DNA of 64,000 nucleotides, from contig JACKCI010000001.1 in the NCBI GenBank assembly GCA_020634155.1, forward strand, positions 1,736,001 to 1,800,000, written 5' to 3'. The notes beneath the pieces were generated by a model. The model saw only the letters and a program-made list of their open reading frames with translations. It was not told where the DNA came from and made no database searches. The stretch is from Anaerolineales bacterium. GTDB lineage: Bacteria > Chloroflexota > Anaerolineae > Aggregatilineales > J027. The translations under genes and the position numbers were made by a program. Below, in pieces: positions 1-8,644 of the stretch (the stretch's first letter is position 1; each line of letters begins with the position of its first letter).

Positions 1-895
1 GGCGGTAGGCATCCATCAAGGCGAAGGCCATCACCAGACCAACGCCCAAAACATAAGCGCCAGCGGTGGGCTTAGTCCACATCGACCCGCCAACCATCAA
101 GCCCGACAGCACGCTATAGCGCCAATCGAGGGTACGCCATGCCAGCACGTAGAAGACAATGCCGAGGGTAAAGTACAGAGCAACAACATGCTCCAAATCA
201 CCGGAACTAGACCAGACCAACGCAGCGGGCGAGAGCAACCAGAAGGCCGCCGTCACTAGCCCGATGATGCGTTGACCATAGACACGCCAGCCCAAGAGAT
301 AGGCCGCCATTGTGCTTGACAGGATAAACCAAGGCACAGCGGCACGGGCGGCATGGTCGTTGATTTCGCCCCATGAAAGTTGAGCAAAGGTAAAGGTCAA
401 TGGCACCATCTGGGGATAATAGTCAATGCGGGCGGGGATATGGCCCTCCAGCATGAAGATTTTGGCATTATAGCCGAATGTCCAGAGGGTGTCATAGCGC
501 AGAAAAGGCCAAAAGGCGGTATCCCATGCGCTGGCGAGGATGCCAAGGGCAATCATAACCCAAAGGGTGGTGGTCAAGGAACGATAGCGCGGCGCGGCGG
601 GTTCAGGTAAATCGGTCACGCCCTCCAAGCGGCGGGGCCATGCGATGGCGGCTCCCATCGCAGCGAGAACAAGGGTGCCACTAAGCGCGGTGAACCATGT
701 AAAGGTGCCAAAGGAACCAAGGACAAAGAGCCATGTGGTGCCGAAGAGAGGGCCAAGGGCCAAGCCGACTGCGCTAACTGTCGCCCAATCATGCCAATCG
801 CGGCGGGGCAGGATAGCAAAGGCCCAAGGCAGGCCAATCCCCAGAAAAAACCACGCCATCGTGGGGGTTGCAGCTAAGAATGGTTCCAACCACAT
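1..895 (-). CDS. GT-C type membrane glycosyltransferase, C-terminus beyond window
   Basis: The reading frame is open from an ATG at 895 to the window edge, giving 298 visible residues, nearly all hydrophobic helices joined by short loops. The periplasmic-side loop carrying GYNAKIFMLEGHIP and YYPQMVPL is of the kind seen after the first helices in dolichyl-phosphate/undecaprenyl-phosphate sugar transferases (PMT/ArnT-like, GT-C fold). These enzymes move a lipid-linked sugar to an acceptor on the outer face of the membrane. A later WTKPTAG motif is also found, as KPTG, in the next gene. The start overlaps the end of the upstream glycosyltransferase by 22 bases, so the genes are probably translationally coupled. 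The acidic HGDE motif of its two upstream neighbours is not obvious, so it belongs to a different subfamily. Donor and acceptor cannot be read from sequence. Confidence 0.75.
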   Translation of the reverse strand, partial: MWLEPFLAATPTMAWFFLGIGLPWAFAILPRRDWHDWATVSAVGLALGPLFGTTWLFVLGSFGTFTWFTALSGTLVLAAMGAAIAWPRRLEGVTDLPEPAAPRYRSLTTTLWVMIALGILASAWDTAFWPFLRYDTLWTFGYNAKIFMLEGHIPARIDYYPQMVPLTFTFAQLSWGEINDHAARAAVPWFILSSTMAAYLLGWRVYGQRIIGLVTAAFWLLSPAALVWSSSGDLEHVVALYFTLGIVFYVLAWRTLDWRYSVLSGLMVGGSMWTKPTAGAYVLGVGLVMAFALMDAYR

Positions 896-2112
896 AAACT
901 CACTCCAATAGCAAGACAGGCCGCTAAAGACCAAACCAGATAATATCGTTGCCACGCCAGCGGGACACTCAACAGAAGAGCTAGTGCCGTCAGCAACATC
1001 CATGCCAATAGGACACGGGCAGCAGGGTCAGGGTTCCGCCGCCATAGGCCCACCATGCCCCAACCAATGAGAATTGTCGCACCCCACCCCATGATAGGCG
1101 TCATCTGCCAACCTGCAAGGCCTGATGTTTGATAGCGGGTAATTTGAGCATCAAGGCGCGGCCCATCAGCAAAGGCGTCGGACTCATAGTATTGCACCTC
1201 GCTCAAGAAAGGTTGCTGAATAAGGGCCAAGGCGCGTTCCGACCAGTGCTGATAGGCGTCAGGGCTGGCGCGAGTTTGGCCTTGCAAGACCTCGGCACGG
1301 AGTTCAGCCGCAAGTACCACACGCGAGATGGGTGCGCCCCAGATAGCGGGCGTCAAGATAAGATACACTGTAAGAGCGATAGCGCCAGCACTGAGCCAGC
1401 GCCAACGCGGGGATACTGTCAGCCATAAAGTGAGCAGCACAGCCCCAACGCTGATGGCACCCGTCGGCTTGACCGCCAAGCATAGCCCACTGACTAGACC
1501 TAGCCATAGCCAGCGCAGGAGCTTCATACGGCGGGCATTGAGCATACCGAGCCAGACGACGGCAAGGCTGAGGCTCCCCAAGGCCGCTTCTTGCATAACC
1601 CGCCGACTGCTGAGAAGCCATGCCGGATGGGTGGCAATCAGGGCCGCCGCTATCAGAGCAGGCCAAGACCGCCGCCCCACTAGCCAGACGATGTTATAGG
1701 CTAAGGGGACGCTTAACATTGCGAGAAAGGTCATCGCTATGCGACCAAGATAGAGCGCAGTCAGGCTGGGCCAACGCCCATTGTCGATATTCCACTGCAC
1801 CGGATAGGCATAGTACCAAGGCGGGGGCCAATCGTACACCCCACCCAGCCATAACATCAAGCCTGTCAAATAAGCGGAGGTGGTGCCCGTGAGGAGGCGG
1901 ATGTGTTCAGGGGAATCGATTTGGATAGGGGGTGTGACAAGGAGTTGGTCGGGATGACCTTTGACGGCATAGGTTAAGAAGTCATGGCTTTTGAACAGAT
2001 GGTCAGCTTCATCCCCATGAAAAGGCACTATCGACCAGCCTGCCCAGATATAGAGCATCAATAGGACGAGGACTAGATTGACAACGGAGCGGGGAAGCCT
2101 AGAGGATGACAC
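874..2112 (-). CDS. GT-C type membrane glycosyltransferase (PMT/ArnT-like), HGDE subfamily
   Basis: This 412-residue protein has about ten predicted membrane helices. The first helix is followed by the loop VPFHGDEADHLF, with Asp34-Glu35. An acidic pair in the first external loop is the catalytic hallmark of the PMT/ArnT/GT39 fold. It shares with the next upstream gene a mid-protein loop with YYES and the sequence YQTSGLAGW, so the two are paralogs. Family knowledge suggests transfer of a sugar from a polyprenyl-phosphate donor at the outer membrane face. It overlaps the upstream glycosyltransferase by 14 bases and the downstream one by 22 bases, consistent with one operon. The substrate is unknown. 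Confidence 0.82.
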   Translation of the reverse strand: MSSSRLPRSVVNLVLVLLMLYIWAGWSIVPFHGDEADHLFKSHDFLTYAVKGHPDQLLVTPPIQIDSPEHIRLLTGTTSAYLTGLMLWLGGVYDWPPPWYYAYPVQWNIDNGRWPSLTALYLGRIAMTFLAMLSVPLAYNIVWLVGRRSWPALIAAALIATHPAWLLSSRRVMQEAALGSLSLAVVWLGMLNARRMKLLRWLWLGLVSGLCLAVKPTGAISVGAVLLTLWLTVSPRWRWLSAGAIALTVYLILTPAIWGAPISRVVLAAELRAEVLQGQTRASPDAYQHWSERALALIQQPFLSEVQYYESDAFADGPRLDAQITRYQTSGLAGWQMTPIMGWGATILIGWGMVGLWRRNPDPAARVLLAWMLLTALALLLSVPLAWQRYYLVWSLAACLAIGVSLCGWNHS

Positions 2113-3400
2113 GCGCCCCTCGGCTCTCGATCAAAGCGCCAAGCCCAAGGCCCATGAGGATAATCAGCGGCGGTTGGATGGGCAGATAGTAACGTTGCCA
2201 GTGGAGAGGTACTGAGACAAGGGTTATCAGAAGGATACCGACGAGCCAAACCAGCAGGAGGCGGGTAGTGGGCGTGCGCCAATGGCGAATGACCAGCCAT
2301 AGACCAACGGCAAGGGTTAATAAACGTAGGGCGAAGATGCCGATGTCATCGCGCCAACCCGCAAGACCGCTATGCTGATAGTCGTTAATCTCGGCTTGAA
2401 CACCGTTATAGGTCGCCCAATAATCGGCCTCATAGTATTGAGGAACGATGTGCAGGGCTTCATCCCATAGGGCGGTGAGGCGCTCGGTGGTGTTTGTGTA
2501 GCCTCCAAAGAACGCGACCTGCTCATCTAGGATTTTTTGGCGCTCATCAATGGCAGCATGGGGGCCGTCAAGCGGGGCTGACCACCAGAGAGGTGTCAGG
2601 ACATAGACAGTCAATAAAGCAGTTACCGTCGCAAGGGCTAGATTGCGGATGGCAGGCCATTCGCGGCGGAAAAGATGCTCCATGCCAAGCGCGGCATAGA
2701 GCAGCACAACCGTAAAAGCGGCAGTGTGCTTCGTGGTCAGAGCAAGACCCGTGAAAAGACCCGCTACAAGATAAGTTCGCCATGTTCGGGGTGAAAGAAG
2801 GAGGCGCAAGGCAACCCATACCACGAGCAAAAGGCCAAAGAGCAAGCCTGCATCGAACATGGCGCGGCGTCCATGCAACAGAATGGCGGGATTGAGAGCA
2901 TAAAGCAAGACCGCGCCCCACCCCGCACCGTGAATAGCAAGGGGATGGCTGAGGTAGTGGCGGGCAATTAATTGGGTGCAAGCCAACAGTAAGACCACGC
3001 CGAGAGCCGTAAGCCATGCCGAGGTCAGGCGAGCAATCATCAACAGGCGCTCCGAGGGAACATGCCCATTTTGGCGATTCCAGTCCATATCGAGGCCCCA
3101 CACCCACTGGTCATTGATGTCCTCAACCTGCATACCAGCCCCTGACCATGCCGCACCCACCAGTAATTTGCTGAAGTTGCCTGTGATAACGCGCATGTGT
3201 TGGTCGGTGGTGCGGCGGGCAGGCGCTTCATAGCCTAAAGCGGCGGGGTCATGCCGCAAGATGGCGGTGTCATAGTCACGGCTCATCCAGATGGTGGTCG
3301 ATTCATCACCATGAAACGGCACACGTTCAGCCCCAAGCGTGATATAGGCCATCGACAAAAGCAATATAAGGGTATCGAGTAGGAGTAGGTTTCGACGCAT
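2099..3400 (-). CDS. GT-C type membrane glycosyltransferase (PMT/ArnT-like), HGDE subfamily
   Basis: This is a 433-residue polytopic protein, paralog of the following gene: VPFHGDEST after helix 1 (Asp32-Glu33), then YYEADYW and YQHSGLAGW in the large external loop. I start at the ATG at 3400. A longer frame reaches 3439, but its first 13 residues overlap the end of the DUF2071 gene and are not hydrophobic. A TATAAT hexamer on the same strand (3415-3410) also lies 9 bases before this ATG. Predicted role: polyprenyl-phosphate-sugar-dependent glycosyl transfer on the outer face of the membrane. It sits third from the end of the six-gene unit that begins with a histidine kinase. Confidence 0.82.
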   Translation of the reverse strand: MRRNLLLLDTLILLLSMAYITLGAERVPFHGDESTTIWMSRDYDTAILRHDPAALGYEAPARRTTDQHMRVITGNFSKLLVGAAWSGAGMQVEDINDQWVWGLDMDWNRQNGHVPSERLLMIARLTSAWLTALGVVLLLACTQLIARHYLSHPLAIHGAGWGAVLLYALNPAILLHGRRAMFDAGLLFGLLLVVWVALRLLLSPRTWRTYLVAGLFTGLALTTKHTAAFTVVLLYAALGMEHLFRREWPAIRNLALATVTALLTVYVLTPLWWSAPLDGPHAAIDERQKILDEQVAFFGGYTNTTERLTALWDEALHIVPQYYEADYWATYNGVQAEINDYQHSGLAGWRDDIGIFALRLLTLAVGLWLVIRHWRTPTTRLLLVWLVGILLITLVSVPLHWQRYYLPIQPPLIILMGLGLGALIESRGARVIL

Positions 3401-3409
3401 AGCCCCGCG

Positions 3410-3415
3410 ATTATA
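3410..3415 (-). promoter_or_regulatory. -10 hexamer TATAAT, candidate leaderless promoter for the glycosyltransferase starting at 3400
   Basis: Read on the minus strand, CGCTATAAT ends 9 bases before the ATG at 3400, with no usable Shine-Dalgarno between them. The likely transcription start falls at or within a few bases of the start codon. No good -35 is present at 17 bases. It would be an internal promoter inside the operon. Confidence 0.45.
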
Positions 3416-3423
3416 GCGCCGGA

Positions 3424-4152
3424 CTACGCTAAAGGCCACACCACAACATCAATACCCGCCGCATAGATTAACAGTGGCGATTCATCGGGCAAGGCAAAGG
3501 GTGGCATGGTGTTAGCGGTGATGGTGGCGTCGGCGTGCTGCAATGACCAAGGCGCATGATGAATCTCGCCCCGTTGCAAACGTCCACCGGTGGTGGTATA
3601 GAGGCAATACCGCTCGGTCAAGAAATGCTCTAGGGTGCCAGCTTGGGCAAAAAAGGGCGATGAAGTGGGGCGATAGGTGGCGTTGAAAGTAGCGGGAGCG
3701 GCATCGCGGTGGGTGCGTTGGCAGCCGTAATAGACCGTCTCACCCTGAATATCGGCGGGCATGGTGGCGTTGAAATAAGGTAGATGGAACCAATTGCGGC
3801 CTAGCCACACCCCAATAGGATTAGCGGCATCAAGGCTGAAGAACCACACACCGCGCTTCTCGCCATCGGTGACGTAAGTGCGGACGTTTAGCTCGGCAAA
3901 ATGCGAGAGATAAGGAACAGGAAAAAGACCCCGTGGGTGGATATTTCGCATCAGGAAGGGAACCACCCCAACATAGGCTTGGCCCTCGTAAGTATCCAAG
4001 TTGAGGCCTGTTGGGATATAAGGGGTCAGCACATCAGCAGGGACGCGCCAATGAGCAAAGAGCAGATGCTCCCAGCGTTGAAACATGACCCAAGGGCGGC
4101 TTGGCATGGGCCACGGGCGGTGTTCACGGTAGTCGGTAATTGTGTGCTTCAT
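3424..4152 (-). CDS. DUF2071 (YqjF-like) protein
   Basis: This is a 242-residue soluble protein. The N-terminal stretch with RPWVMFQRWEHLLFAHW, followed by VPADVLTPYIPTGLNLDTYEG and VGVVPFLM, is the recognisable signature of the DUF2071/YqjF family. Members form a beta-rich fold and have no firmly established biochemical role. The start codon overlaps the stop of the upstream MazG-like gene (ATGA, 4149-4152), so the two are translationally coupled. The downstream glycosyltransferase begins 23 bases after its stop. Length is typical of the family. Confidence 0.85.
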   Translation of the reverse strand: MKHTITDYREHRPWPMPSRPWVMFQRWEHLLFAHWRVPADVLTPYIPTGLNLDTYEGQAYVGVVPFLMRNIHPRGLFPVPYLSHFAELNVRTYVTDGEKRGVWFFSLDAANPIGVWLGRNWFHLPYFNATMPADIQGETVYYGCQRTHRDAAPATFNATYRPTSSPFFAQAGTLEHFLTERYCLYTTTGGRLQRGEIHHAPWSLQHADATITANTMPPFALPDESPLLIYAAGIDVVVWPLA

Positions 4153-4460
4153 TGGCCTGACCCCATCTCTCCGGTCTCGTCAAAACGCTGTTGATACTTT
4201 TTTAAGACATGCTGTACGGCATCGTCAAGGTCAACTCCAGTGCTATTGGCGAGACAGACCAAAGCAAAAAGGGCGTCGGCAAGCTCCATCGACCACTCTG
4301 AAGTAACTTGGAAGGTGGTTTGTCCGTAGTCGCTCCCTTTGAGAACTTCTTTAGCGACCTCCCCCACTTCCGAGACTAAATCCAAGACACGGGTTTGGAT
4401 TGAGGTTTGCATAGCATATTCCTCAACAAAATCAGCAATTTGCTGTTGAATAGAGTTCAC
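4149..4460 (-). CDS. MazG-like nucleotide pyrophosphohydrolase
   Basis: This is a 103-residue all-helical protein. LVSEVGEVAKEVLKGSDYG, followed by MELADALFALVCLAN, gives the EVGEV/ExxD pattern of the MazG/dUTPase-like all-alpha NTP pyrophosphohydrolases. Glu and Asp side chains in these motifs bind magnesium, and the enzymes convert nucleoside triphosphates to monophosphate and pyrophosphate. Single-domain versions of this length usually sanitise the nucleotide pool. The gene overlaps both neighbours by the ATGA arrangement (upstream kinase at 4457-4460, downstream DUF2071 gene at 4149-4152). Preferred substrate unknown. Confidence 0.82.
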   Translation of the reverse strand: MNSIQQQIADFVEEYAMQTSIQTRVLDLVSEVGEVAKEVLKGSDYGQTTFQVTSEWSMELADALFALVCLANSTGVDLDDAVQHVLKKYQQRFDETGEMGSGQ

Positions 4461-6739
4461 GATTCGAGTACCTCTTTCACACGCTCAATGAGATTAAGGG
4501 CTTGGATGTCCTGCTTACCAATAACCGCCGCGAAGTTCTCATGCAAGAAACGTCGGTCTTGTTCGGTTAGCTCTTTGGCGGTCACGATTAAAACAGGCAG
4601 TTTGCGTAAGCGCGGCACCAAGCGGATGTGTTGTAGCACTTGGAACCCACTGATTTCTGGCATCATAAGGTCTAGAAGAACCAAGCCCGCTCGATGGGAA
4701 TCATCTGCTAACCAATCGAGTGCAGCAGCCCCACCATTTAGTTGAATTACTTCATAACCAGCATTACGCATGAGCGCTCCAATAATCTCACGGGCATCGG
4801 GGCTGTCATCAACCACTAAAATAGGGTGCTGGTTGTGGTCGAGGATTTGGTGCATGGTGGAAAGTAACACCTCTTGATCAACAGGCTTAACTAGATGGTG
4901 GCTCACACCAAGTTCAAAACCGATAGGCTGCTGGTCAATAACGCTGACAACCACCACTGGAATCTTGCGGACTTCAGCATCGGTACGAAGTTGGTCGATA
5001 ACCTGCCAGCCCGTTAGACCACCGAGCAATAAGTCTACCAAAATGACATCGGGGCGGATGTCGCGGGCGGTTTGGAGAGCATTACGACCATCCGTAATGT
5101 GATGGACAACGTAGCCCGCCTGCTTGAGATAAGTCCGCAGAATATCGGCATCCTCTACATTGTCATCGACAATTAAGACACGCTGCCCCAGTGGATATAG
5201 TTGGGCCGTTTGGCGGCTGACAGAGAGGGGCTGCATTTGGACTGGCAGCACCACTGAGAAGGTACTCCCTTCATCGACTGTACTTTCTACCCAGACATGC
5301 CCCTTGTGCATTTGGGCCAAGCGGCGAGTGATGGCAAGGCCCAAGCCAGTACCGCCATATTCACGGGTAACACTCCCATCGGCTTGGCGAAATTCATCAA
5401 AGATGGTGGCTTGGTCTTCGGGTTTAATGCCAATACCAGTATCGGTGACAGCGATACACACCCATTGCCCATCAGTTAAACGGATGGTGGAGGGCAACGA
5501 TATATTGGCTGTTTGCCCGTTTTGGACGGTCACATTGATGGTACGGATGATGACCTCACCTTCGGAAGTGAATTTGACAGCATTATTGAGCAAGTTGACC
5601 AAAATTTGACGAAGACGGAGTTCATCAACCACAAGGGAGGGTGATGGCTCCTCAAGCTCTACGTGCATCACCAGACCTTTTCGTTGAGCAAGAGGTTCAA
5701 TGGTCGGCAGTACGGCATCAATGACACTTTGAAGACGCACAAGGGCTGGGTTGAGTTCCATCTTACCTGCTTCAATTTTGCTCAAATCCAGCACATCATT
5801 AATCAGCGCCAGTAGGGTCTTGCCGTTGCGGTTGATTTTCTCTAGGCGGTCAAGTTGCTGAGAAGAGAGTTCACCATAGACCCCTTGAGTCAACAACTCG
5901 CTATAACCGACAATCGAATTGAGCGGGGTGCGGAGTTCGTGGCTCATATTGGCAAGAAACTCGCTCTTGTAGCGATTGGCGGTCTCCAGTTCTTTATTGA
6001 GAGCCTCAATTTTGGCCTTTTGGTCGAAGAGGTCAGTGTTGGTCTCACGCAGAATCAAGTTGGCCTCTTGGAGAAGAGCATTCATTTCCTCAAGGGGGTT
6101 AAAGAGTTGGAAACGCATGACCTGTCGGCCTAGGATGAGCATGATAATAATACCGAGTATGGAATCGACAGCGGTGGTTGAAAAGACCGGAATCATGTTT
6201 ACAACAGTCGCAGCAAGGAAAAGAAGGGTGGGTGTGGTAAGGGCTTGACGACGGTCTTTTGGGGCAAGCGTCAGTAAATAATAGGCAATACCTAAAATCG
6301 TAACCCCGCCCAAGACCAACACGTAACCTAAAGGCCGAATTGACCACGGCTCCCCGGCTTGATAAGCAAAAGCCAAGTTAGTCCAGATTGCAAGGGTAGC
6401 GAAAGCAATATAGAGGCCAAGACCAATAGCAAGGCGGCGGATGTTAGGGCCGCTAAGGTCGCAAAAGACAATGACAAAATCGCAATAGACAGCAATGAGG
6501 GCAAAAAGAACGGTGGTTAGTGAATAAAAATAAATGGCACGGTCGCTTAACTCACGCACGCCGGGGGCATTGCGTGATAGAGTCAATAGCGCCCACAATG
6601 CGACCAATAGGGCAAAAAGTGTAAACACCCAGTTGATCAGTTCGCGGCGTGGTTGAACCAAGACATTCAGAATCATTCCCAGCGCAATTGGAAACCCAAT
6701 CATCCCCGCCATGATTGAGATGAGTTGACTTATGGTCAT
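4457..6739 (-). CDS. Hybrid sensor histidine kinase with seven-helix sensor and two receiver domains
   Basis: A 760-residue protein. Residues 1-205 form about seven membrane helices with short loops, like the 7TM N-terminal sensor region of many kinases. A coiled coil (215-258) leads to the dimerisation/phosphoacceptor domain with FLANMSHELRTPLNS, His267. The ATPase domain has the N box around Asn385-386, DTGIGI (433-438) and GGTGLGL (462-468). Two receiver domains follow: the first about 520-630 with Asp569, the second about 638-755 with Asp690. Both keep the acidic pair and a Lys in a KP or GKQ context. No DNA-binding output is attached, so phosphate probably passes to another protein, perhaps the divergent single-domain regulator at 6860. 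It starts an overlapped operon with MazG, DUF2071 and three glycosyltransferases. Confidence 0.93.
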   Translation of the reverse strand: MTISQLISIMAGMIGFPIALGMILNVLVQPRRELINWVFTLFALLVALWALLTLSRNAPGVRELSDRAIYFYSLTTVLFALIAVYCDFVIVFCDLSGPNIRRLAIGLGLYIAFATLAIWTNLAFAYQAGEPWSIRPLGYVLVLGGVTILGIAYYLLTLAPKDRRQALTTPTLLFLAATVVNMIPVFSTTAVDSILGIIIMLILGRQVMRFQLFNPLEEMNALLQEANLILRETNTDLFDQKAKIEALNKELETANRYKSEFLANMSHELRTPLNSIVGYSELLTQGVYGELSSQQLDRLEKINRNGKTLLALINDVLDLSKIEAGKMELNPALVRLQSVIDAVLPTIEPLAQRKGLVMHVELEEPSPSLVVDELRLRQILVNLLNNAVKFTSEGEVIIRTINVTVQNGQTANISLPSTIRLTDGQWVCIAVTDTGIGIKPEDQATIFDEFRQADGSVTREYGGTGLGLAITRRLAQMHKGHVWVESTVDEGSTFSVVLPVQMQPLSVSRQTAQLYPLGQRVLIVDDNVEDADILRTYLKQAGYVVHHITDGRNALQTARDIRPDVILVDLLLGGLTGWQVIDQLRTDAEVRKIPVVVVSVIDQQPIGFELGVSHHLVKPVDQEVLLSTMHQILDHNQHPILVVDDSPDAREIIGALMRNAGYEVIQLNGGAAALDWLADDSHRAGLVLLDLMMPEISGFQVLQHIRLVPRLRKLPVLIVTAKELTEQDRRFLHENFAAVIGKQDIQALNLIERVKEVLES

Positions 6740-6773
6740 CCCGTTACTCCCTGTGTTTTACATACCAGCATAA

Positions 6774-6799
6774 CCAACTCAATGATGGATGCAAGTTGG
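6774..6799. promoter_or_regulatory. Inverted repeat in the kinase/regulator divergent region
   Basis: CCAACT (6774-6779) and AGTTGG (6794-6799) are exact inverted copies separated by 14 bases. The right arm overlaps the -35 of the regulator promoter. It could be an operator serving both divergent genes, but six-base arms can also arise by chance. Confidence 0.3.
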
Positions 6800-6824
6800 C
6801 GATCTGTACAGGTAGCGCTACAAT
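6796..6824 (+). promoter_or_regulatory. Promoter of the response regulator gene
   Basis: TTGGCG (6796-6801) and TACAAT (6819-6824) are separated by exactly 17 bases. The transcript would begin about 6831, leaving a leader of roughly 30 bases before the ATG at 6860. Confidence 0.65.
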
Positions 6825-6859
6825 AGGGAGAAGCGTATAGTCTTAGGGAAACGCAACTC

Positions 6860-7219
6860 ATGGCGAAAATATTGCTCGTTGATGACGAAAATGAAATGCT
6901 TGACGTTTGGAACCTATTCCTGCGCCATTCTGGGCACGAGGTGTTGAAGGCACATGATGGGGCAGAGGCCCTTGAAATCGCCCAAACCTTCTTGCCTGAT
7001 TTAATCATCTTAGATTTGATGATGCCGATGGCGTCTGGGGATATGGTCTTAGGCATTATCCGGAGTACCCCATCGCTCGCCAATACTAAGGTTTTGGTTG
7101 TCAGCGCTCACCCCAAGGGTGCGAAACTCGCTGTTGATTTGGGGGCCGACGGCTACCTCGCTAAACCAGTCCATCTGGATCAGTTTAAAACCGAAGTTAA
7201 CCGCTTAGTACCGTATTGA
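6860..7219 (+). CDS. Single-domain response regulator (receiver only)
   Basis: This 119-residue protein is a complete CheY-like receiver: the acidic pocket Asp8-Asp9, the phosphoacceptor Asp52 in LIILDLMMP, a conserved Ser/Thr position in VVSAH, and the Lys in LAKPVHL near residue 103. There is no output domain. It is transcribed divergently from the hybrid kinase, whose own receivers also lack output. The simplest reading is a phosphorelay partner or a diffusible signal to an unknown target. Such stand-alone regulators act by protein-protein contact or as phosphate sinks. Confidence 0.93.
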   Translation: MAKILLVDDENEMLDVWNLFLRHSGHEVLKAHDGAEALEIAQTFLPDLIILDLMMPMASGDMVLGIIRSTPSLANTKVLVVSAHPKGAKLAVDLGADGYLAKPVHLDQFKTEVNRLVPY

Positions 7220-7232
7220 TTGGAAGGGATAG

Positions 7233-7688
7233 ATGTCGGGAAGACTCTATTTTGAAGATTTAGAGGTCGGACACGTTATCGCTACACAAGGCCGCACTAT
7301 CACGGAGGCCGATATTGTCAATTTTGCAGGTGTTTCGGGCGATTATAACCCGATTCATGTAGACGCCGAACACGCCGCCGTTACCCATTTTGGCAAACGG
7401 GTGGCGCATGGGGTGTTGGGATTGGCAATCGCCACTGGGCAGGCGTATTTAACAGGACTACTCGCCCATTCGATTGTCGCATTCTCTGGCTTAGAGTGGA
7501 AATTCCGCGCTCCGGTCTACATTGGGGACACCATTCGGACAGAGCTAAAAATCAGTAAGAAACGGGAGCTACCGGGGGCTAACGGTGGGATGGTTGTGAT
7601 GGCAATTGAAGTCATCAACCAGCAAGGCGAAGTTGTGCAAGCAGGCACATGGAACGTCATCATCGCTAACCGCCCAACGGAGTCATGA
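7233..7688 (+). CDS. MaoC-like (R)-hydratase / dehydratase family protein
   Basis: A 151-residue hot-dog-fold protein. The motif FAGVSGDYNPIHVDAEHA contains the Asp and His that activate water in (R)-specific enoyl-CoA hydratases, and RVAHGVLGLAIATGQ follows as in MaoC family members. These enzymes hydrate trans-2-enoyl-CoA thioesters, or act on related CoA substrates in secondary pathways. The start lies 13 bases after the response regulator stop, with GGAAGG just upstream. Its stop overlaps the next start (ATGA at 7685), so it is co-translated with the metallo-hydrolase. The true substrate cannot be read; a thioester role for the pair is inference. Confidence 0.85.
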   Translation: MSGRLYFEDLEVGHVIATQGRTITEADIVNFAGVSGDYNPIHVDAEHAAVTHFGKRVAHGVLGLAIATGQAYLTGLLAHSIVAFSGLEWKFRAPVYIGDTIRTELKISKKRELPGANGGMVVMAIEVINQQGEVVQAGTWNVIIANRPTES

Positions 7689-8644
7689 ACATCCATCAAA
7701 TCCCAATACCAACACCGTTTTACGTTGGTCCGGTCAACGTTTACCTGCTTGAGGGCGACCCCCTTACGCTGGTAGACTGTGGGCCACGTACTGCGGAAGC
7801 CGAGGCCGCGCTCATTGAGGGGCTGGCGGGCCTTGGCTACCGACTGGCTGATATTGAACAGCTTATCATCACCCATCATCATACTGACCACATCGGCTTG
7901 ACTAAATGCGTGATTGAAGAATCAGGCGCGGCGTTGTTGGCGCATGAATACACGCTGCGCTTCCTCTATACACCTGATGAAGCGCGTATCCATGACCTTT
8001 CATTTTTTCATCAGGTATGTGTGGAGGGCGGAGTGCCAGCGGACGTTATTCAGCTAGTGGATAAGGTCAGCCATTGGGTAGACCAATTTGGCAACTTGCC
8101 CCTGCCCCATGCACAAGCACTCAAGGAAAGCGATACGGTGGTGGCGGGTGGCACCACATGGCAGGTTTATCATACTCCCGGTCATGCGGGCGACCTCATC
8201 TGCTTGTATGACCCGCAGACCGAGACCCTGATGGCATCTGACCATCTGATTTTGAAGATAAGCTCTAACCCCTTGATTGAGCCAGCGCCCCAACCCGATG
8301 CCCCTCGTCCGCGCCGCTTGGTAGAGTACATCGAACACCTACAACGGATTGCAGCTTTGCCCATTCAGATTGCTTACTCTGGACATGGGGAACCTGTGAC
8401 CGCCATACCAGAACTGGTTGCCAAACGGATTGGCTTTCATCATCAGCGGGCCGATAAGATACTCAGCTATATTGAAGATGGCCCAATCAATTTATGGGAA
8501 CTGACCGAAAGGTTGTTCTCGCATGTCCGGCCAGAGGAGAAATTCCTCGCCATCTCAGAGGTGTTGGGGCATGTGGACTTGCTAGAGCAAGAGCAGAAAA
8601 TCCAGCGCCAATGCCAAGATGGAATTGTGTATTGGACTACGTAA
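7685..8644 (+). CDS. Metallo-beta-lactamase-fold hydrolase
   Basis: 319 residues. THHHTDHIG gives the HxHxDH zinc motif (His64, His66, Asp68, His69). HTPGHAGD supplies the next metal His, and ASDHLI the bridging Asp. A helical C-terminal extension after the fold (about residues 220-319, containing LFSHVRPEEKFLAISEVLGH) resembles the C-terminal domain of LACTB2-like members and of several bacterial hydrolases. Family activities include thioester and phosphodiester cleavage. It is coupled to the MaoC-like gene by a 4-base overlap, which favours an acyl-CoA related role but does not prove it. The 3' end overlaps the convergent methyltransferase gene by 8 bases. Confidence 0.87.
   Translation: MNIHQIPIPTPFYVGPVNVYLLEGDPLTLVDCGPRTAEAEAALIEGLAGLGYRLADIEQLIITHHHTDHIGLTKCVIEESGAALLAHEYTLRFLYTPDEARIHDLSFFHQVCVEGGVPADVIQLVDKVSHWVDQFGNLPLPHAQALKESDTVVAGGTTWQVYHTPGHAGDLICLYDPQTETLMASDHLILKISSNPLIEPAPQPDAPRPRRLVEYIEHLQRIAALPIQIAYSGHGEPVTAIPELVAKRIGFHHQRADKILSYIEDGPINLWELTERLFSHVRPEEKFLAISEVLGHVDLLEQEQKIQRQCQDGIVYWTT

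Noticed and set aside
2568..3107. A 179-codon minus-strand frame overlapping a glycosyltransferase in another frame
   Set aside because: It sits wholly within a gene whose reading frame shows membrane helices and family motifs.
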